A stretch of DNA of 64,000 bases from positions 1,294,836 to 1,358,835 of the forward strand of contig NZ_QQAV01000001.1 in NCBI RefSeq assembly GCF_003350475.1, written 5' to 3'. The DNA comes from Pseudacidovorax intermedius (GTDB taxonomy: Bacteria; Pseudomonadota; Gammaproteobacteria; Burkholderiales; Burkholderiaceae_C). Position numbers and translations under genes: made by a program. Positions within the stretch are counted from its first letter, which is position 1; each line of letters begins with the position of its first letter. Below the pieces are notes generated by a model. That model made no database searches and was not told where the DNA came from. It worked only from the letters and a program-made list of their open reading frames with translations. This document shows, in pieces, positions 19,494 to 27,014 of this stretch.

Positions 19494-19608
19494 GGCCGCG
19501 GAGCAGGCCATGCGCGGGCACCCGCGGAACCGGCTTTGCCGGGCCGCCGGGTGCGCCCCCTTGAGGGGGGAGGCGGCTACACGAAGTGAGCAAGCAACGG
19601 GGGTGGGC
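19494..19608 (-). repeat. 3'-UTR structured repeat, copy B
   Basis: Read on the minus strand, it starts just after the stop codon of the TctC-like gene (19611-19613) with CACCCCCGTTGCTTGC and ends in GGCCTGCTCCGCGGCC. It is nearly identical over its whole length to copy D (43208-43320) and shares the 3' core with copies A and C. The sense direction again matches the gene upstream. Confidence 0.85.
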
Positions 19609-19610
19609 TC

Positions 19611-20657
19611 TCAATCTGCTTTGATGTTGCGTTCCTTGACCACCTTCGCCCAGCGCGTGAACTCGGCATTGAGGTAGTCGTTGGCCTGCGGCAGTGTGGT
19701 CGTGATGACCTGGCCGCCGGTGTCCTCGATGCGGGTGCGGAAGTCGGGCAGCGCGGCCACCTTGCGCAACTCGGCGTTGACTTGCTCCAGCACCGGCCTG
19801 GGCGTCTTGGCCGGCGCCAGCAGCATGTACCAGGAGACGAATTCGTAACCCGGGATGCCGGCCTCGGCCACCGTCGGCACGTTGGGCAGCTTGGGCGCGC
19901 GCTTGGCGCCGGTCACGGCCACGGCATTGAGCTTGCCGCTCGTCACCATCGGCAGCGAGGACGTGATGATGTCCACCGACAGCGGCACGCGATCAGCCAT
20001 CACGTCCTGCAGCGCGGGGGCGGCGCCCTTGTAGGGCACGTGGGTCATGCGCACGCCCGCCATCGACTCGATGAGCGCCGCGCCCACGTGGCTGGTGGAG
20101 CCCACGCCGGAGGACGCGTACTGCACCTCCTCGGGCCTGGCGCGGGCCATGGCCAGCAGGTCCTTGAGCGATTTGTCCTTGAGCGCCGGGCCGGTCACGA
20201 TGATGCTGGGCACCTCGGCCACCACGCCCACGGGCACGAAGTCGGCACGCGTGTCGTAGGGCAGCTTGGCATACATGAAGGGGTTGACCGCATGGCCGAT
20301 GGTCACCATCAGGAAGGTGCTGCCATCGGCCGGCGACTTGGCCGTCACGTCGGTGCCGATGATGCCGCCCGCGCCGGGCTTGTTGTCGATGACGATGGGC
20401 TGGCGGTTGCCCGTGATGTCGGCCAGCTTCTGGCCCACCAGGCGGGCGTACACGTCGGCGGCGCCGCCGGGCGGGAAGGGCACGACGATCTTCACGGGGC
20501 GGTCGGGCCAGGCTGCGACGTCGGCGGCACTGGCGGGCGCCGAGGTTCCCCAGCCGGCCGCGGCCAGCAGCCCGCCGAGCAAGGCCGTGGCCAGGGTGCG
20601 GCGGGTGGATCGGGCCGGCAGGGGCGCGGCGGGCGGGTGGACAACGGGACGGTGCAT
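19611..20657 (-). CDS. Tripartite tricarboxylate transporter substrate-binding protein (TctC/Bug family)
   Basis: A 348-residue periplasmic binding protein of the Bug/TctC family, very abundant in Burkholderiales. A long, basic N-terminus (about 50 residues, with TRRTLATALLGGLLAAAGWG and an ASA-type cleavage site) is the export signal. The mature protein has WPDRPVKIVVPFPPGGAADVYARL, the family's phosphate/carboxylate loop, and VDNKPGAGGIIG. The start ATG 20657 is selected because the in-frame ATG at 20750 would extend through the operator region. No TctA/TctB membrane genes are present in the window, which is common for Bug proteins. It probably captures an organic acid related to the nearby pathway. 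Confidence 0.88.
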   Translation of the reverse strand: MHRPVVHPPAAPLPARSTRRTLATALLGGLLAAAGWGTSAPASAADVAAWPDRPVKIVVPFPPGGAADVYARLVGQKLADITGNRQPIVIDNKPGAGGIIGTDVTAKSPADGSTFLMVTIGHAVNPFMYAKLPYDTRADFVPVGVVAEVPSIIVTGPALKDKSLKDLLAMARARPEEVQYASSGVGSTSHVGAALIESMAGVRMTHVPYKGAAPALQDVMADRVPLSVDIITSSLPMVTSGKLNAVAVTGAKRAPKLPNVPTVAEAGIPGYEFVSWYMLLAPAKTPRPVLEQVNAELRKVAALPDFRTRIEDTGGQVITTTLPQANDYLNAEFTRWAKVVKERNIKAD

Positions 20658-20720
20658 GGCGGCTCCAGCGAAAGGGATGGGCGGGTGCCGCGCTTCGCCT
20701 TGGGAAGTGCCTGCACCTGA

Positions 20721-20753
20721 ATTGTGCACTTCACTTGATTGATTGTGCACAAT
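20721..20753. promoter_or_regulatory. Palindromic operator candidate upstream of the TctC gene
   Basis: ATTGTGCACAAT (20742-20753) is a perfect 12-base palindrome, and the half-site ATTGTGCAC occurs again at 20721-20729. The form resembles operators of FCD-type GntR regulators (TTGTnnACAA). It lies 64 bases or more upstream of the TctC-like start and just after the LysR gene, so the GntR protein 17763-18473 is the best candidate binder. The assignment is inferred from motif shape and location. Confidence 0.55.
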
Positions 20754-20811
20754 TGAAGCCGCTAGCGGCTTTCGTGCCAGGCGGCCAGGCCGGCCCGGAA
20801 GAACGTGGAGC

Positions 20812-21717
20812 TCAGTGCGGCAGCGCCGCCAGCGCGTTGACCAGCGCCTCCTGGAACGACAGGGCCGCGATCGGCAGCATCCGCCCCTCGCGTGTCGCCA
20901 GCACCAGCTGGCTGCTGGTGAGCGACCGGTCTGTCAGCGGGATCGACACCAGCTCGCCGGTGCGCACCTCGCGCAGCGTGCCGATCCGGAACTGGAAGCT
21001 GATCGCCCCGGTCTGCCGCGTGAACTCCTTGAGCGTCTGCACGGCGCTGGCCTCCAGCGCCACCTTCAGCTGCAGCCGCGAGCGGGCCATCACCGCGTCG
21101 AGCAGCCGACGGCTGCCGAAGGAGCGGTCGCCCAGCGCCACGGTGTACTCCTGGCAGTCGGCCAGGCGCAGGCTCTCGCGGCCGGCCAGCGGATGGTCGG
21201 GGCGCAGCATGGCGCACAGCGGCTGGTCCAGCGCGCTGATGACGCGCAGGGACTCGGCCGGCTGCGGGTCGTGCACCAGCACCATCTCCACATCGTCGGC
21301 CATCAGCTGCTGCACCAGCTGGGCCGTCACGCCCGACACCACCTGGAACTGCACGCCCGGATGCGCCTGCTGGTAGTGCGCGATGGTGCGGGGCATCAGG
21401 TCGCTGGCCACCGACTCCGCGCAGCCGATGCGCACCGTGCCGCGCACCAGGCCGCGCAACTGCTCGATCTGCGAGGCGGCCGAGCGCAGGTCGCCCAGCG
21501 TGCGGCGCACGGCGGTCAGCAGCACCTCGCCGGCTGCCGTCAGCCGCACGCCGCGCGGCAGGCGCTCGAACAGGGGCGTGCCGATCTCGGCCTCGATTTC
21601 CAGGATCTTGCGGTTCAGCGCGGTCGAGGCGACGTGCAGCTTCTCGGCCGCCTTGCGGATCGAGCCGGCGCGGGCGACGGCATCCAGGTAGACGAAGGAG
21701 CGCGGGGGGTGCAACAC
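20812..21717 (-). CDS. LysR family transcriptional regulator
   Basis: A LysR-type regulator of about 301 residues. The helix-turn-helix is clear: FVYLDAVARAGSIRKAAEKLH, ASTALNRKILEIEAEIGTPLFERL and VRLTAAGE. The co-inducer domain follows, with VRIGCAESVASDLMP near residue 93. The GTG at 21717 is preferred because it puts the helix-turn-helix at residue 5-10, as is normal; an ATG start at 21885 would add 56 residues read antisense to the YciI gene. It is the first gene of the minus-strand cluster and may activate it. Effector unknown. Confidence 0.85.
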   Translation of the reverse strand: MLHPPRSFVYLDAVARAGSIRKAAEKLHVASTALNRKILEIEAEIGTPLFERLPRGVRLTAAGEVLLTAVRRTLGDLRSAASQIEQLRGLVRGTVRIGCAESVASDLMPRTIAHYQQAHPGVQFQVVSGVTAQLVQQLMADDVEMVLVHDPQPAESLRVISALDQPLCAMLRPDHPLAGRESLRLADCQEYTVALGDRSFGSRRLLDAVMARSRLQLKVALEASAVQTLKEFTRQTGAISFQFRIGTLREVRTGELVSIPLTDRSLTSSQLVLATREGRMLPIAALSFQEALVNALAALPH

Positions 21718-21862
21718 GGGCCGTGGAGAAGGGTCTGGGGCGGCTGGCACAGTAGCACAGGGGGCCGGCGCAAAAAAAGCGCGTGCGGCTGTCGAAATGG
21801 TCTGCGCTGGCGCGACATTCCAGCGAGCAATCCTGCTCGCCACTTCTCGGGGAACCCTTGTC

Positions 21863-22222
21863 ATGCAATTCATGCTGATCTTCATGATTTCCGAAGACGA
21901 CCGCGCTGCGGCGGCGGACCATCGCGCCGAGCGTTACCACGGCGCCTGGATGGCGTATGTGGGCGCTGTCCACCAGGCGGGCATCTCACGGGCCGGCCAC
22001 GGCCTGCAGCCGCCGGAGACCGCCACGACGGTGCGCGTTCGCGGCGATGCGCGCCAGGTCCAGGACGGACCGTTTGCCGATACCAAGGAGCAGATCGGCG
22101 GCTACTTCGTGATCGAGGTCGAGGACCTGGACGCGGCGCTCGAGTGGGCCGCGCGCGCACCCTGTGCGGCCACCGGCGGTGTGGAAGTCCGGCCGGTGAT
22201 GCCCGTGCCGCCGTCCGTCTGA
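21863..22222 (+). CDS. YciI/YCII-related DGPF-domain protein
   Basis: A 119-residue YCII-related protein. It begins with MQFMLIFMISEDD and carries the DGPFADTKEQIGGYFVIEVEDLDAALEWA block that names the DGPF group. This family has a dimeric ferredoxin-like fold, and genes of this type accompany ECF42 sigma factors. ATG 21863 has GGGGAAC before it. Its stop is 30 bases before the sigma-factor gene, so they form a pair. The function is unknown; a role in signalling with the sigma factor has been proposed for the family. Confidence 0.88.
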   Translation: MQFMLIFMISEDDRAAAADHRAERYHGAWMAYVGAVHQAGISRAGHGLQPPETATTVRVRGDARQVQDGPFADTKEQIGGYFVIEVEDLDAALEWAARAPCAATGGVEVRPVMPVPPSV

Positions 22223-22252
22223 AAGGTCGCGGCCTCCGCTTCGAACCAAGCC

Positions 22253-23521
22253 ATGACGGCACCGCGAGACGAGGTGCGAGCGGTCGTGGAGCGCACGGCC
22301 CGCGACTCCTATGGGCGGCTGCTCGCGCTGCTTTGCGCGCGCAGCCGCGACATTGCCGCCAGCGAGGACGCGTTGGCGGATGCCTTCGAAGCGGCATTGC
22401 ACGACTGGCCACGGCAGGGCCTGCCGCAGAACCCGCCCGGCTGGCTGCTGACCGTCGCTCGCCGGCGGCTGCTCGACCAGCACCGCCATTCGCACGTCAT
22501 GGCCGAGGCGGAGGCCGAGCTCCTGCTGCTGGCCGACGAACTGGGCGGCGATGACGTGGCGGCTGCGGCGGCGGTGCCCGACGAACGGCTGCGCCTGCTC
22601 TTCGTGTGCGCGCATCCAGCCATCCAGCCTGCGGCGCGTGCGCCGCTCATGCTGCAGGCGGTGCTGGGGCTGGACGTGGCCCGCATGGCGGGCGCCTTCC
22701 TCACGGCGCCGGCCACCCTGTCGCAGCGGCTGGTCCGGGCCAAGGCGAAGGTGCGGGCCTCGGGCGTGGCCTTCGAGTTCCCGCGAGCGTCCGAGCTGGC
22801 CGCCCGTCTGCAGGACGTGCTCGAGGCCATCTATGCCGCCTATGGGACCGGCTGGGATGAAGTGGATGGGGCCGACGCCGCGCGCCAGGGCCTGACGGCC
22901 GAGGCCGTCGAACTGGGGCGCATCCTGTGCGGGTTGATGCCCCGCGAACCCGAGCCGCTGGGTCTGCTGGCGCTCATGTTGTTCTGCGAATCGCGGCGCA
23001 GCGCCCGGCGTGGTCCCGACGGCGGATACGTTCCGCTGAGCGAGCAGGACGTTTCGTGCTGGGACGAGGATGCGCTGCATGAGGCGGAGGCCTCACTGCG
23101 TCGAGCCGCGGCGATGGGCGTGCCCGGCGCCTATCAGTACGAGGCGGCCATCCAGTCCGCGCACACGCATCGCCGGCTGGGCGCCGTCGTTCCGGCGGCG
23201 GCCTTGCTGGCCTTGCATGACGCACGGGTCGCGCTGACGCCGTCCCTGGGGGCGCGCGTGAGCCGAGCCTGTGCCCTGGGCGAGGCGCAGGGCGCCGATG
23301 CCGCCCTTGCCGCATTGGACGCGGTGCATGCCGAAGCGCCTGTGCAGCTGGACGGCTACCAGCCATGGTGGGCCGCGCGGGCGCACTGGCTGGCGCGACG
23401 AGGGGACGTCGAACAGGCGCGCGACGCCTACGTCCGGGCCATGGGGCTGTCGGCCAGCCGCGCCGTGCGCGAATACCTCGCAGGTGCCGCGGCCCGGCTG
23501 AGCACACCGCGTCCTGTGTGA
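22253..23521 (+). CDS. ECF42-type RNA polymerase sigma factor with C-terminal extension
   Basis: A 422-residue sigma factor. The first 190 residues carry sigma regions 2 and 4: DSYGRLLALLCARSRDIAASEDALADAFEAAL, NPPGWLLTVARRRLLDQHR, and a region 4 module around AGAFLTAPATLSQRLVRAKAKVR. The remaining 230 residues are a helical extension (VPLSEQDVSCWDEDALHEAE and repeated Ala/Leu/Glu helices), typical of ECF42 factors, where a tetratricopeptide-like domain replaces the anti-sigma factor. The paired DGPF gene directly upstream is the recognised context of ECF42. Target promoters are not identifiable from this window. Confidence 0.9.
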   Translation: MTAPRDEVRAVVERTARDSYGRLLALLCARSRDIAASEDALADAFEAALHDWPRQGLPQNPPGWLLTVARRRLLDQHRHSHVMAEAEAELLLLADELGGDDVAAAAAVPDERLRLLFVCAHPAIQPAARAPLMLQAVLGLDVARMAGAFLTAPATLSQRLVRAKAKVRASGVAFEFPRASELAARLQDVLEAIYAAYGTGWDEVDGADAARQGLTAEAVELGRILCGLMPREPEPLGLLALMLFCESRRSARRGPDGGYVPLSEQDVSCWDEDALHEAEASLRRAAAMGVPGAYQYEAAIQSAHTHRRLGAVVPAAALLALHDARVALTPSLGARVSRACALGEAQGADAALAALDAVHAEAPVQLDGYQPWWAARAHWLARRGDVEQARDAYVRAMGLSASRAVREYLAGAAARLSTPRPV

Positions 23522-23586
23522 GGCCACGGCGGCGCAGTGGCGCTCTCCTACGGAGTCGCCCGCCGGCCGGCACTAGCATGCCGCGC

Positions 23587-24609
23587 ATGGACCTCGTCGT
23601 CGCCCGCCCCGAGGGCCTGTACTGCCCGCCCGGTGACTTCTATATCGACCCCTGGCGTCCGGTCGACCGGGCCGTCATCACCCATGGCCATTCGGACCAC
23701 GCGCGCTGGGGCCACAACCACTACCTGGCGCACGAGCAGGGCGAGGGCATCCTGCGCGCGCGGCTGGGCGCGGACATCACGCTGCAGACCCTGCCCTACG
23801 GCCAGGCCATCGAGCACCACGGTGTGCGCATCTCGCTGCATCCGGCCGGCCATGTGCTGGGCTCGGCCCAGGTGCGGCTGGAGCATGGCGGCCAGGTCTG
23901 GGTGGCCTCGGGCGACTACAAGACCGAGCCCGACGGCACCTGCACGCCCTTCGAGCCGGTGCGCTGCGATTGCTTCATCACCGAATCCACATTCGGCCTG
24001 CCCATCTACCGCTGGCCCACGCAGCCCGAGCTCTTCGCGCAGATCGACGCCTGGTGGCGGCGTAATGCCGAGGAAGGCCGCGCCAGCGTGCTGCTCGGCT
24101 ATGCCTTCGGCAAGGCGCAACGCATGCTGCATGGCGTCGACGCCTCCATCGGACCGATCGTGGTGCATGGCGCCGTCGAGCCGCTCAATGCCGTCTACCG
24201 CGCCGCGGGCGTGGCGCTGCCGCCCACCCTGCGCGTGACCGACCCCGGTGTCGATGCCGCGATGCTGCGCCGCGCCCTCGTGGTGGCGCCGCCCTCGGCC
24301 CAGGGCACGCCGTGGATGCGCCGCTTCGGCGCCAATGCCTCGGATGCGTTCGCCAGCGGCTGGATGCTGCTGCGCGGCACGCGCCGGCGCCGCGGCGTGG
24401 ACCGTGGCTTCGTCATGAGTGACCATGCCGACTGGCCCGGCCTGCACAAGGCCATCGCCGCCACCGGCGCCGAGCGGGTGATGGTCACGCACGGCAGCGT
24501 CGCGGTGATGGTGCGCTGGCTGCGCGAGAACGGCCTGGATGCGCAGGCCTTCGCCACCGAGTACGGCGACGAGGACATTGCCGATGCGCCGGAGGTGGCG
24601 GCGTCATGA
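23587..24609 (+). CDS. Ligase-associated DNA exonuclease (metallo-beta-lactamase fold)
   Basis: A 340-residue metallo-beta-lactamase/beta-CASP type nuclease. The metal motif HxHxDH is seen as THGHSDHARWG near residue 34, with LHPAGHVLGSAQVRLE and VWVASGDYKTEPDG as further metal-site motifs; the C-terminal DHADWPGLHKAI is also conserved. In the ligase-associated repair cluster this protein is a DNA 3'-exonuclease/endonuclease that trims ends. ATG 23587 is used; ATG 23578 would add three residues. It overlaps the ligase gene by four bases (ATGA), so they are co-translated. The beta-CASP relatives also cover RNases, but the gene neighbour decides. Confidence 0.9.
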   Translation: MDLVVARPEGLYCPPGDFYIDPWRPVDRAVITHGHSDHARWGHNHYLAHEQGEGILRARLGADITLQTLPYGQAIEHHGVRISLHPAGHVLGSAQVRLEHGGQVWVASGDYKTEPDGTCTPFEPVRCDCFITESTFGLPIYRWPTQPELFAQIDAWWRRNAEEGRASVLLGYAFGKAQRMLHGVDASIGPIVVHGAVEPLNAVYRAAGVALPPTLRVTDPGVDAAMLRRALVVAPPSAQGTPWMRRFGANASDAFASGWMLLRGTRRRRGVDRGFVMSDHADWPGLHKAIAATGAERVMVTHGSVAVMVRWLRENGLDAQAFATEYGDEDIADAPEVAAS

Positions 24610-26414
24610 AGGCCTTCGCCGCCCTCTACCGCGAGCTGGACGCCAGCACCTCCAACCTGGTCAAGCAGGCCGCCCTGCAGCGCTACCTGCGCGCCGCGTC
24701 GCCGCGCGATGCGGCCTGGGCGGTGTACTTCCTGGCCGGCGGCAAGCCGCGACAGCTGGTGCCCGTCAAGCTGCTGCGTCTGCTGGCGCAGGAAGCCGCC
24801 GGCCTGCCCGAATGGCTGTTCGTCGAAAGCTATGAGGCGGTGGGCGACCTGGCCGAGACCATCGCGCTGCTGCTGCCGCCTTCCGACGGCACCCACGAGC
24901 TGGGTTTGGCGGATTGGGTGGAGCAGCACCTGCTGCCCCTGCGCGGCGCGCCGGCCGAGGGCCTGCCCGACACGCTGCGCGCGCAGTGGCGGCTGCTGGC
25001 GCCGGAGGAGCGGCTCGTCTACTTCAAGCTCATCACCGGCGCCTTCCGCGTCGGCGTTTCCAAGTTGCAGGTCACGCAGGCCCTCGCGGCCGTGGGCGGG
25101 CTGGACCCCAAGCGTGTCGCCCAGCGGCTGATGGGCTACACCCACATCGGCGCGCGGCCCGGCGAGGCGGACTATGCAGCCCTGATCGCGCCCGAAGGCA
25201 CGGATGGCGAGGGCTCGGCCATCAGCGGTGGCCAGCCCTATCCCTTCTTCCTGGCGCATCCCTTCAACGAGCCGCTCGAACGCTTCGACGAGCTGCTGGG
25301 CCCGCCGTCCGGCTGGCAGGTCGAGTGGAAGTGGGACGGCATCCGCGCGCAGATCGTCTGCCGCGAGGGCCAGGCCTGGGTGTGGTCGCGTGGCGAAGAG
25401 CTGGTCAGCGAGCGCTTTCCCGAGTTGGCTGCGCTGGGCGGCGTGCTGCCGGACGGCACGGTGCTGGATGGCGAGATCGTGGTGTGGCGGCATGGGCCGG
25501 TCGAGGAGGAAGCGCGTGCTGCCAGCGCCGATGCGGATGCGGATGCGGATGCGGATGCGGATGCGGATGAGCCCGCCGTGGACGCAGCGCCCGGCGCTCG
25601 CGCCGCCAAGGCCGCCGCTGTCGGCGTCGCTCCGACGCCCGCGCGCACGGCGGGCCGCGTGCAGCCCTTCGCCGAGCTGCAGAAGCGCATCGGCCGCAAG
25701 ACCCTCACGCCCAAGCTGCTGCGCGAGCTGCCCGTGGTGCTGCTGGCCTACGACCTGCTCGAAGAGGCCGGCCAGGACCTGCGCCCGCTGCCTCAGCACG
25801 AGCGCCGCGCCCGGCTCGACGCGCTGCTGGCGGCCGTGAACCACCCGGTGCTGCGCCCCAGCCCTGTGCTCAAGGGCGACAGCTGGGCCGACCTGGCGCG
25901 CCAGCGCGAGGCCTCGCGCAGCCTGGGTGTGGAGGGCTTCATGCTCAAGCGCCGCGATGCGCAGTACGGCGTGGGCCGCACCAAGGATGTGGGGCTGTGG
26001 TGGAAGTGGAAGATCGATCCGCTCACGGTCGATGCCGTGCTCATCTATGCCCAGCGCGGCCACGGCCGCCGCGCCAGCCTCTACAGCGACTACACCTTCG
26101 CCGTGTGGGACGGCCCGCCGGAGCAGGAGGGACGCCAGCTGGTGCCCTTCGCCAAGGCCTATTCGGGCCTCACCGACGCCGAGATGGCCAAGGTCGACGC
26201 CGTCATCCGCAAGACCACCATCGAGAGCTTCGGCCCCGTGCGCAGCGTGCGGCCCACGCTGGTCTTCGAACTCGGCTTCGAGGGCATCGCCCGCAGCCCG
26301 CGCCACAAGAGCGGCATCGCCACCCGCTTCCCGCGCATGCTGCGCTGGCGGCAGGACAAGCCGGTGGAAGAGGCGGACACCTTGCAGACACTGCAGGCTT
26401 TGTTGCCGGCATGA
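24606..26414 (+). CDS. Ligase-associated ATP-dependent DNA ligase with an Asp-Ala repeat insert
   Basis: A 602-residue ATP-dependent DNA ligase. Residues 1-210 are the helical DNA-binding domain (ELDASTSNLVKQAALQRYL; LMGYTHIGARPGEADY). The nucleotidyl-transferase Lys is Lys242 in WKWDGIRAQ (motif I). The OB-fold follows, ending in FELGFEGIARSPRHKSG. An insert with Asp-Ala dipeptides and Ala-rich sequence (residues 300-355) interrupts the adenylation domain. Ligases of this cluster are usually 530-560 residues, so the extra length is the insert. It forms the repair set with the exonuclease upstream, Lhr-Core at 29118 and PdeM at 35600. The gene ends 53 bases before brnT. Confidence 0.93.
   Translation: MKAFAALYRELDASTSNLVKQAALQRYLRAASPRDAAWAVYFLAGGKPRQLVPVKLLRLLAQEAAGLPEWLFVESYEAVGDLAETIALLLPPSDGTHELGLADWVEQHLLPLRGAPAEGLPDTLRAQWRLLAPEERLVYFKLITGAFRVGVSKLQVTQALAAVGGLDPKRVAQRLMGYTHIGARPGEADYAALIAPEGTDGEGSAISGGQPYPFFLAHPFNEPLERFDELLGPPSGWQVEWKWDGIRAQIVCREGQAWVWSRGEELVSERFPELAALGGVLPDGTVLDGEIVVWRHGPVEEEARAASADADADADADADADEPAVDAAPGARAAKAAAVGVAPTPARTAGRVQPFAELQKRIGRKTLTPKLLRELPVVLLAYDLLEEAGQDLRPLPQHERRARLDALLAAVNHPVLRPSPVLKGDSWADLARQREASRSLGVEGFMLKRRDAQYGVGRTKDVGLWWKWKIDPLTVDAVLIYAQRGHGRRASLYSDYTFAVWDGPPEQEGRQLVPFAKAYSGLTDAEMAKVDAVIRKTTIESFGPVRSVRPTLVFELGFEGIARSPRHKSGIATRFPRMLRWRQDKPVEEADTLQTLQALLPA
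25530..25565 (+). repeat. Hexanucleotide tandem repeat (GATGCG)6 inside the ligase gene
   Basis: Six perfect GATGCG units are followed by the near-unit GATGAG. They encode alternating Asp-Ala in the ligase insert. Because the unit is six bases, gain or loss of copies changes protein length without a frameshift. Confidence 0.95.
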
Positions 26415-26467
26415 TCGTCTGATAACCTCCCCGGAGGCGATATTTTTCGCCAACACAAAAAATCAGG

Positions 26468-26740
26468 GTGGAATGGATTTTCGACACGGGCAAGGATGCC
26501 CTCAACCAGGCCAAGCACGGCGTATCGCTTGCCAAGGCGCGGGAACTCGACTGGGACCATGCGCTCGTGGCGCCCGACCTGCGGCGCGACTGTGGCGAGC
26601 CGCGTCAGGTGGCTCTGGCGCCGATGGCCGGCAGGCTCTGGGTGGTGGTGTTCACCGACCGGGCGGACGTGCGCCGGGTGATCAGCCTTCGCAAGGCCAA
26701 CCTGCGGGAATTCCGACGTTATGAACAAGAAGCGCCCTGA
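26468..26740 (+). CDS. brnT: BrnT family toxin
   Basis: A 90-residue BrnT toxin, a RelE/ParE-like ribonuclease-type fold. Typical BrnT features are the opening WIFDTGKDALNQAKHGVSLAKARELDWD and the C-terminal ISLRKANLREFRRYEQ, with the conserved basic Arg and Glu. The start is a GTG at 26468, required to include the conserved EWIFD; the ATG at 26473 is out of frame. A GGCGA/TCGCC inverted repeat around an A/T-rich loop (26437-26452) lies just upstream and may hold the operator. It overlaps brnA by 20 bases. The pair lies between the ligase and Lhr genes of the repair cluster. Confidence 0.9.
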   Translation: MEWIFDTGKDALNQAKHGVSLAKARELDWDHALVAPDLRRDCGEPRQVALAPMAGRLWVVVFTDRADVRRVISLRKANLREFRRYEQEAP

Positions 26741-27002
26741 ACTCACAGCCCCGACGGCCGTCGAGGACGACGCCCTCACTGCGGCGGCCCTGGCCGATCC
26801 GGACAACCTGCCGCTGGATGATGCGCAACTGGCGGCACTGCGGCCCGCGCGCGGACGCCCCAGGCTGGCCCAGCCCAAGGTGGCCCTCACCATGCGGGTG
26901 GACGCCGATGTGCTCGAAGCCCTCAAGCGGAGCGGACCGGGGTGGCAGACGCGGGTAAACAGCCTGTTGCGCAACGCCCTGGCCTTGAGCGCCCATCACT
27001 GA
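26721..27002 (+). CDS. brnA: BrnA family antitoxin
   Basis: A 93-residue BrnA antitoxin of the ribbon-helix-helix group. The C-terminal part has the BrnA pattern ARGRPRLAQPKVALTMRVDADVLEALKRSG, followed by WQTRVNSLLRNALALS. The N-terminal half is acidic and probably wraps around the toxin. It overlaps brnT by 20 bases, the usual brnTA order with toxin first. The antitoxin is expected to repress the operon together with the toxin. It ends 12 bases before the convergent UTRA-GntR gene. Confidence 0.9.
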   Translation: MNKKRPELTAPTAVEDDALTAAALADPDNLPLDDAQLAALRPARGRPRLAQPKVALTMRVDADVLEALKRSGPGWQTRVNSLLRNALALSAHH

Positions 27003-27014
27003 ACGCGCGCTCCT

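Noticed and set aside
21718-21885. Upstream extension of the LysR gene to ATG 21885
   Set aside because: It would be read opposite to the YciI gene and put 56 unconserved residues before the helix-turn-helix.
26473-26500. ATG at 26473 as brnT start
   Set aside because: It is out of frame with the conserved BrnT sequence, which requires the GTG at 26468.
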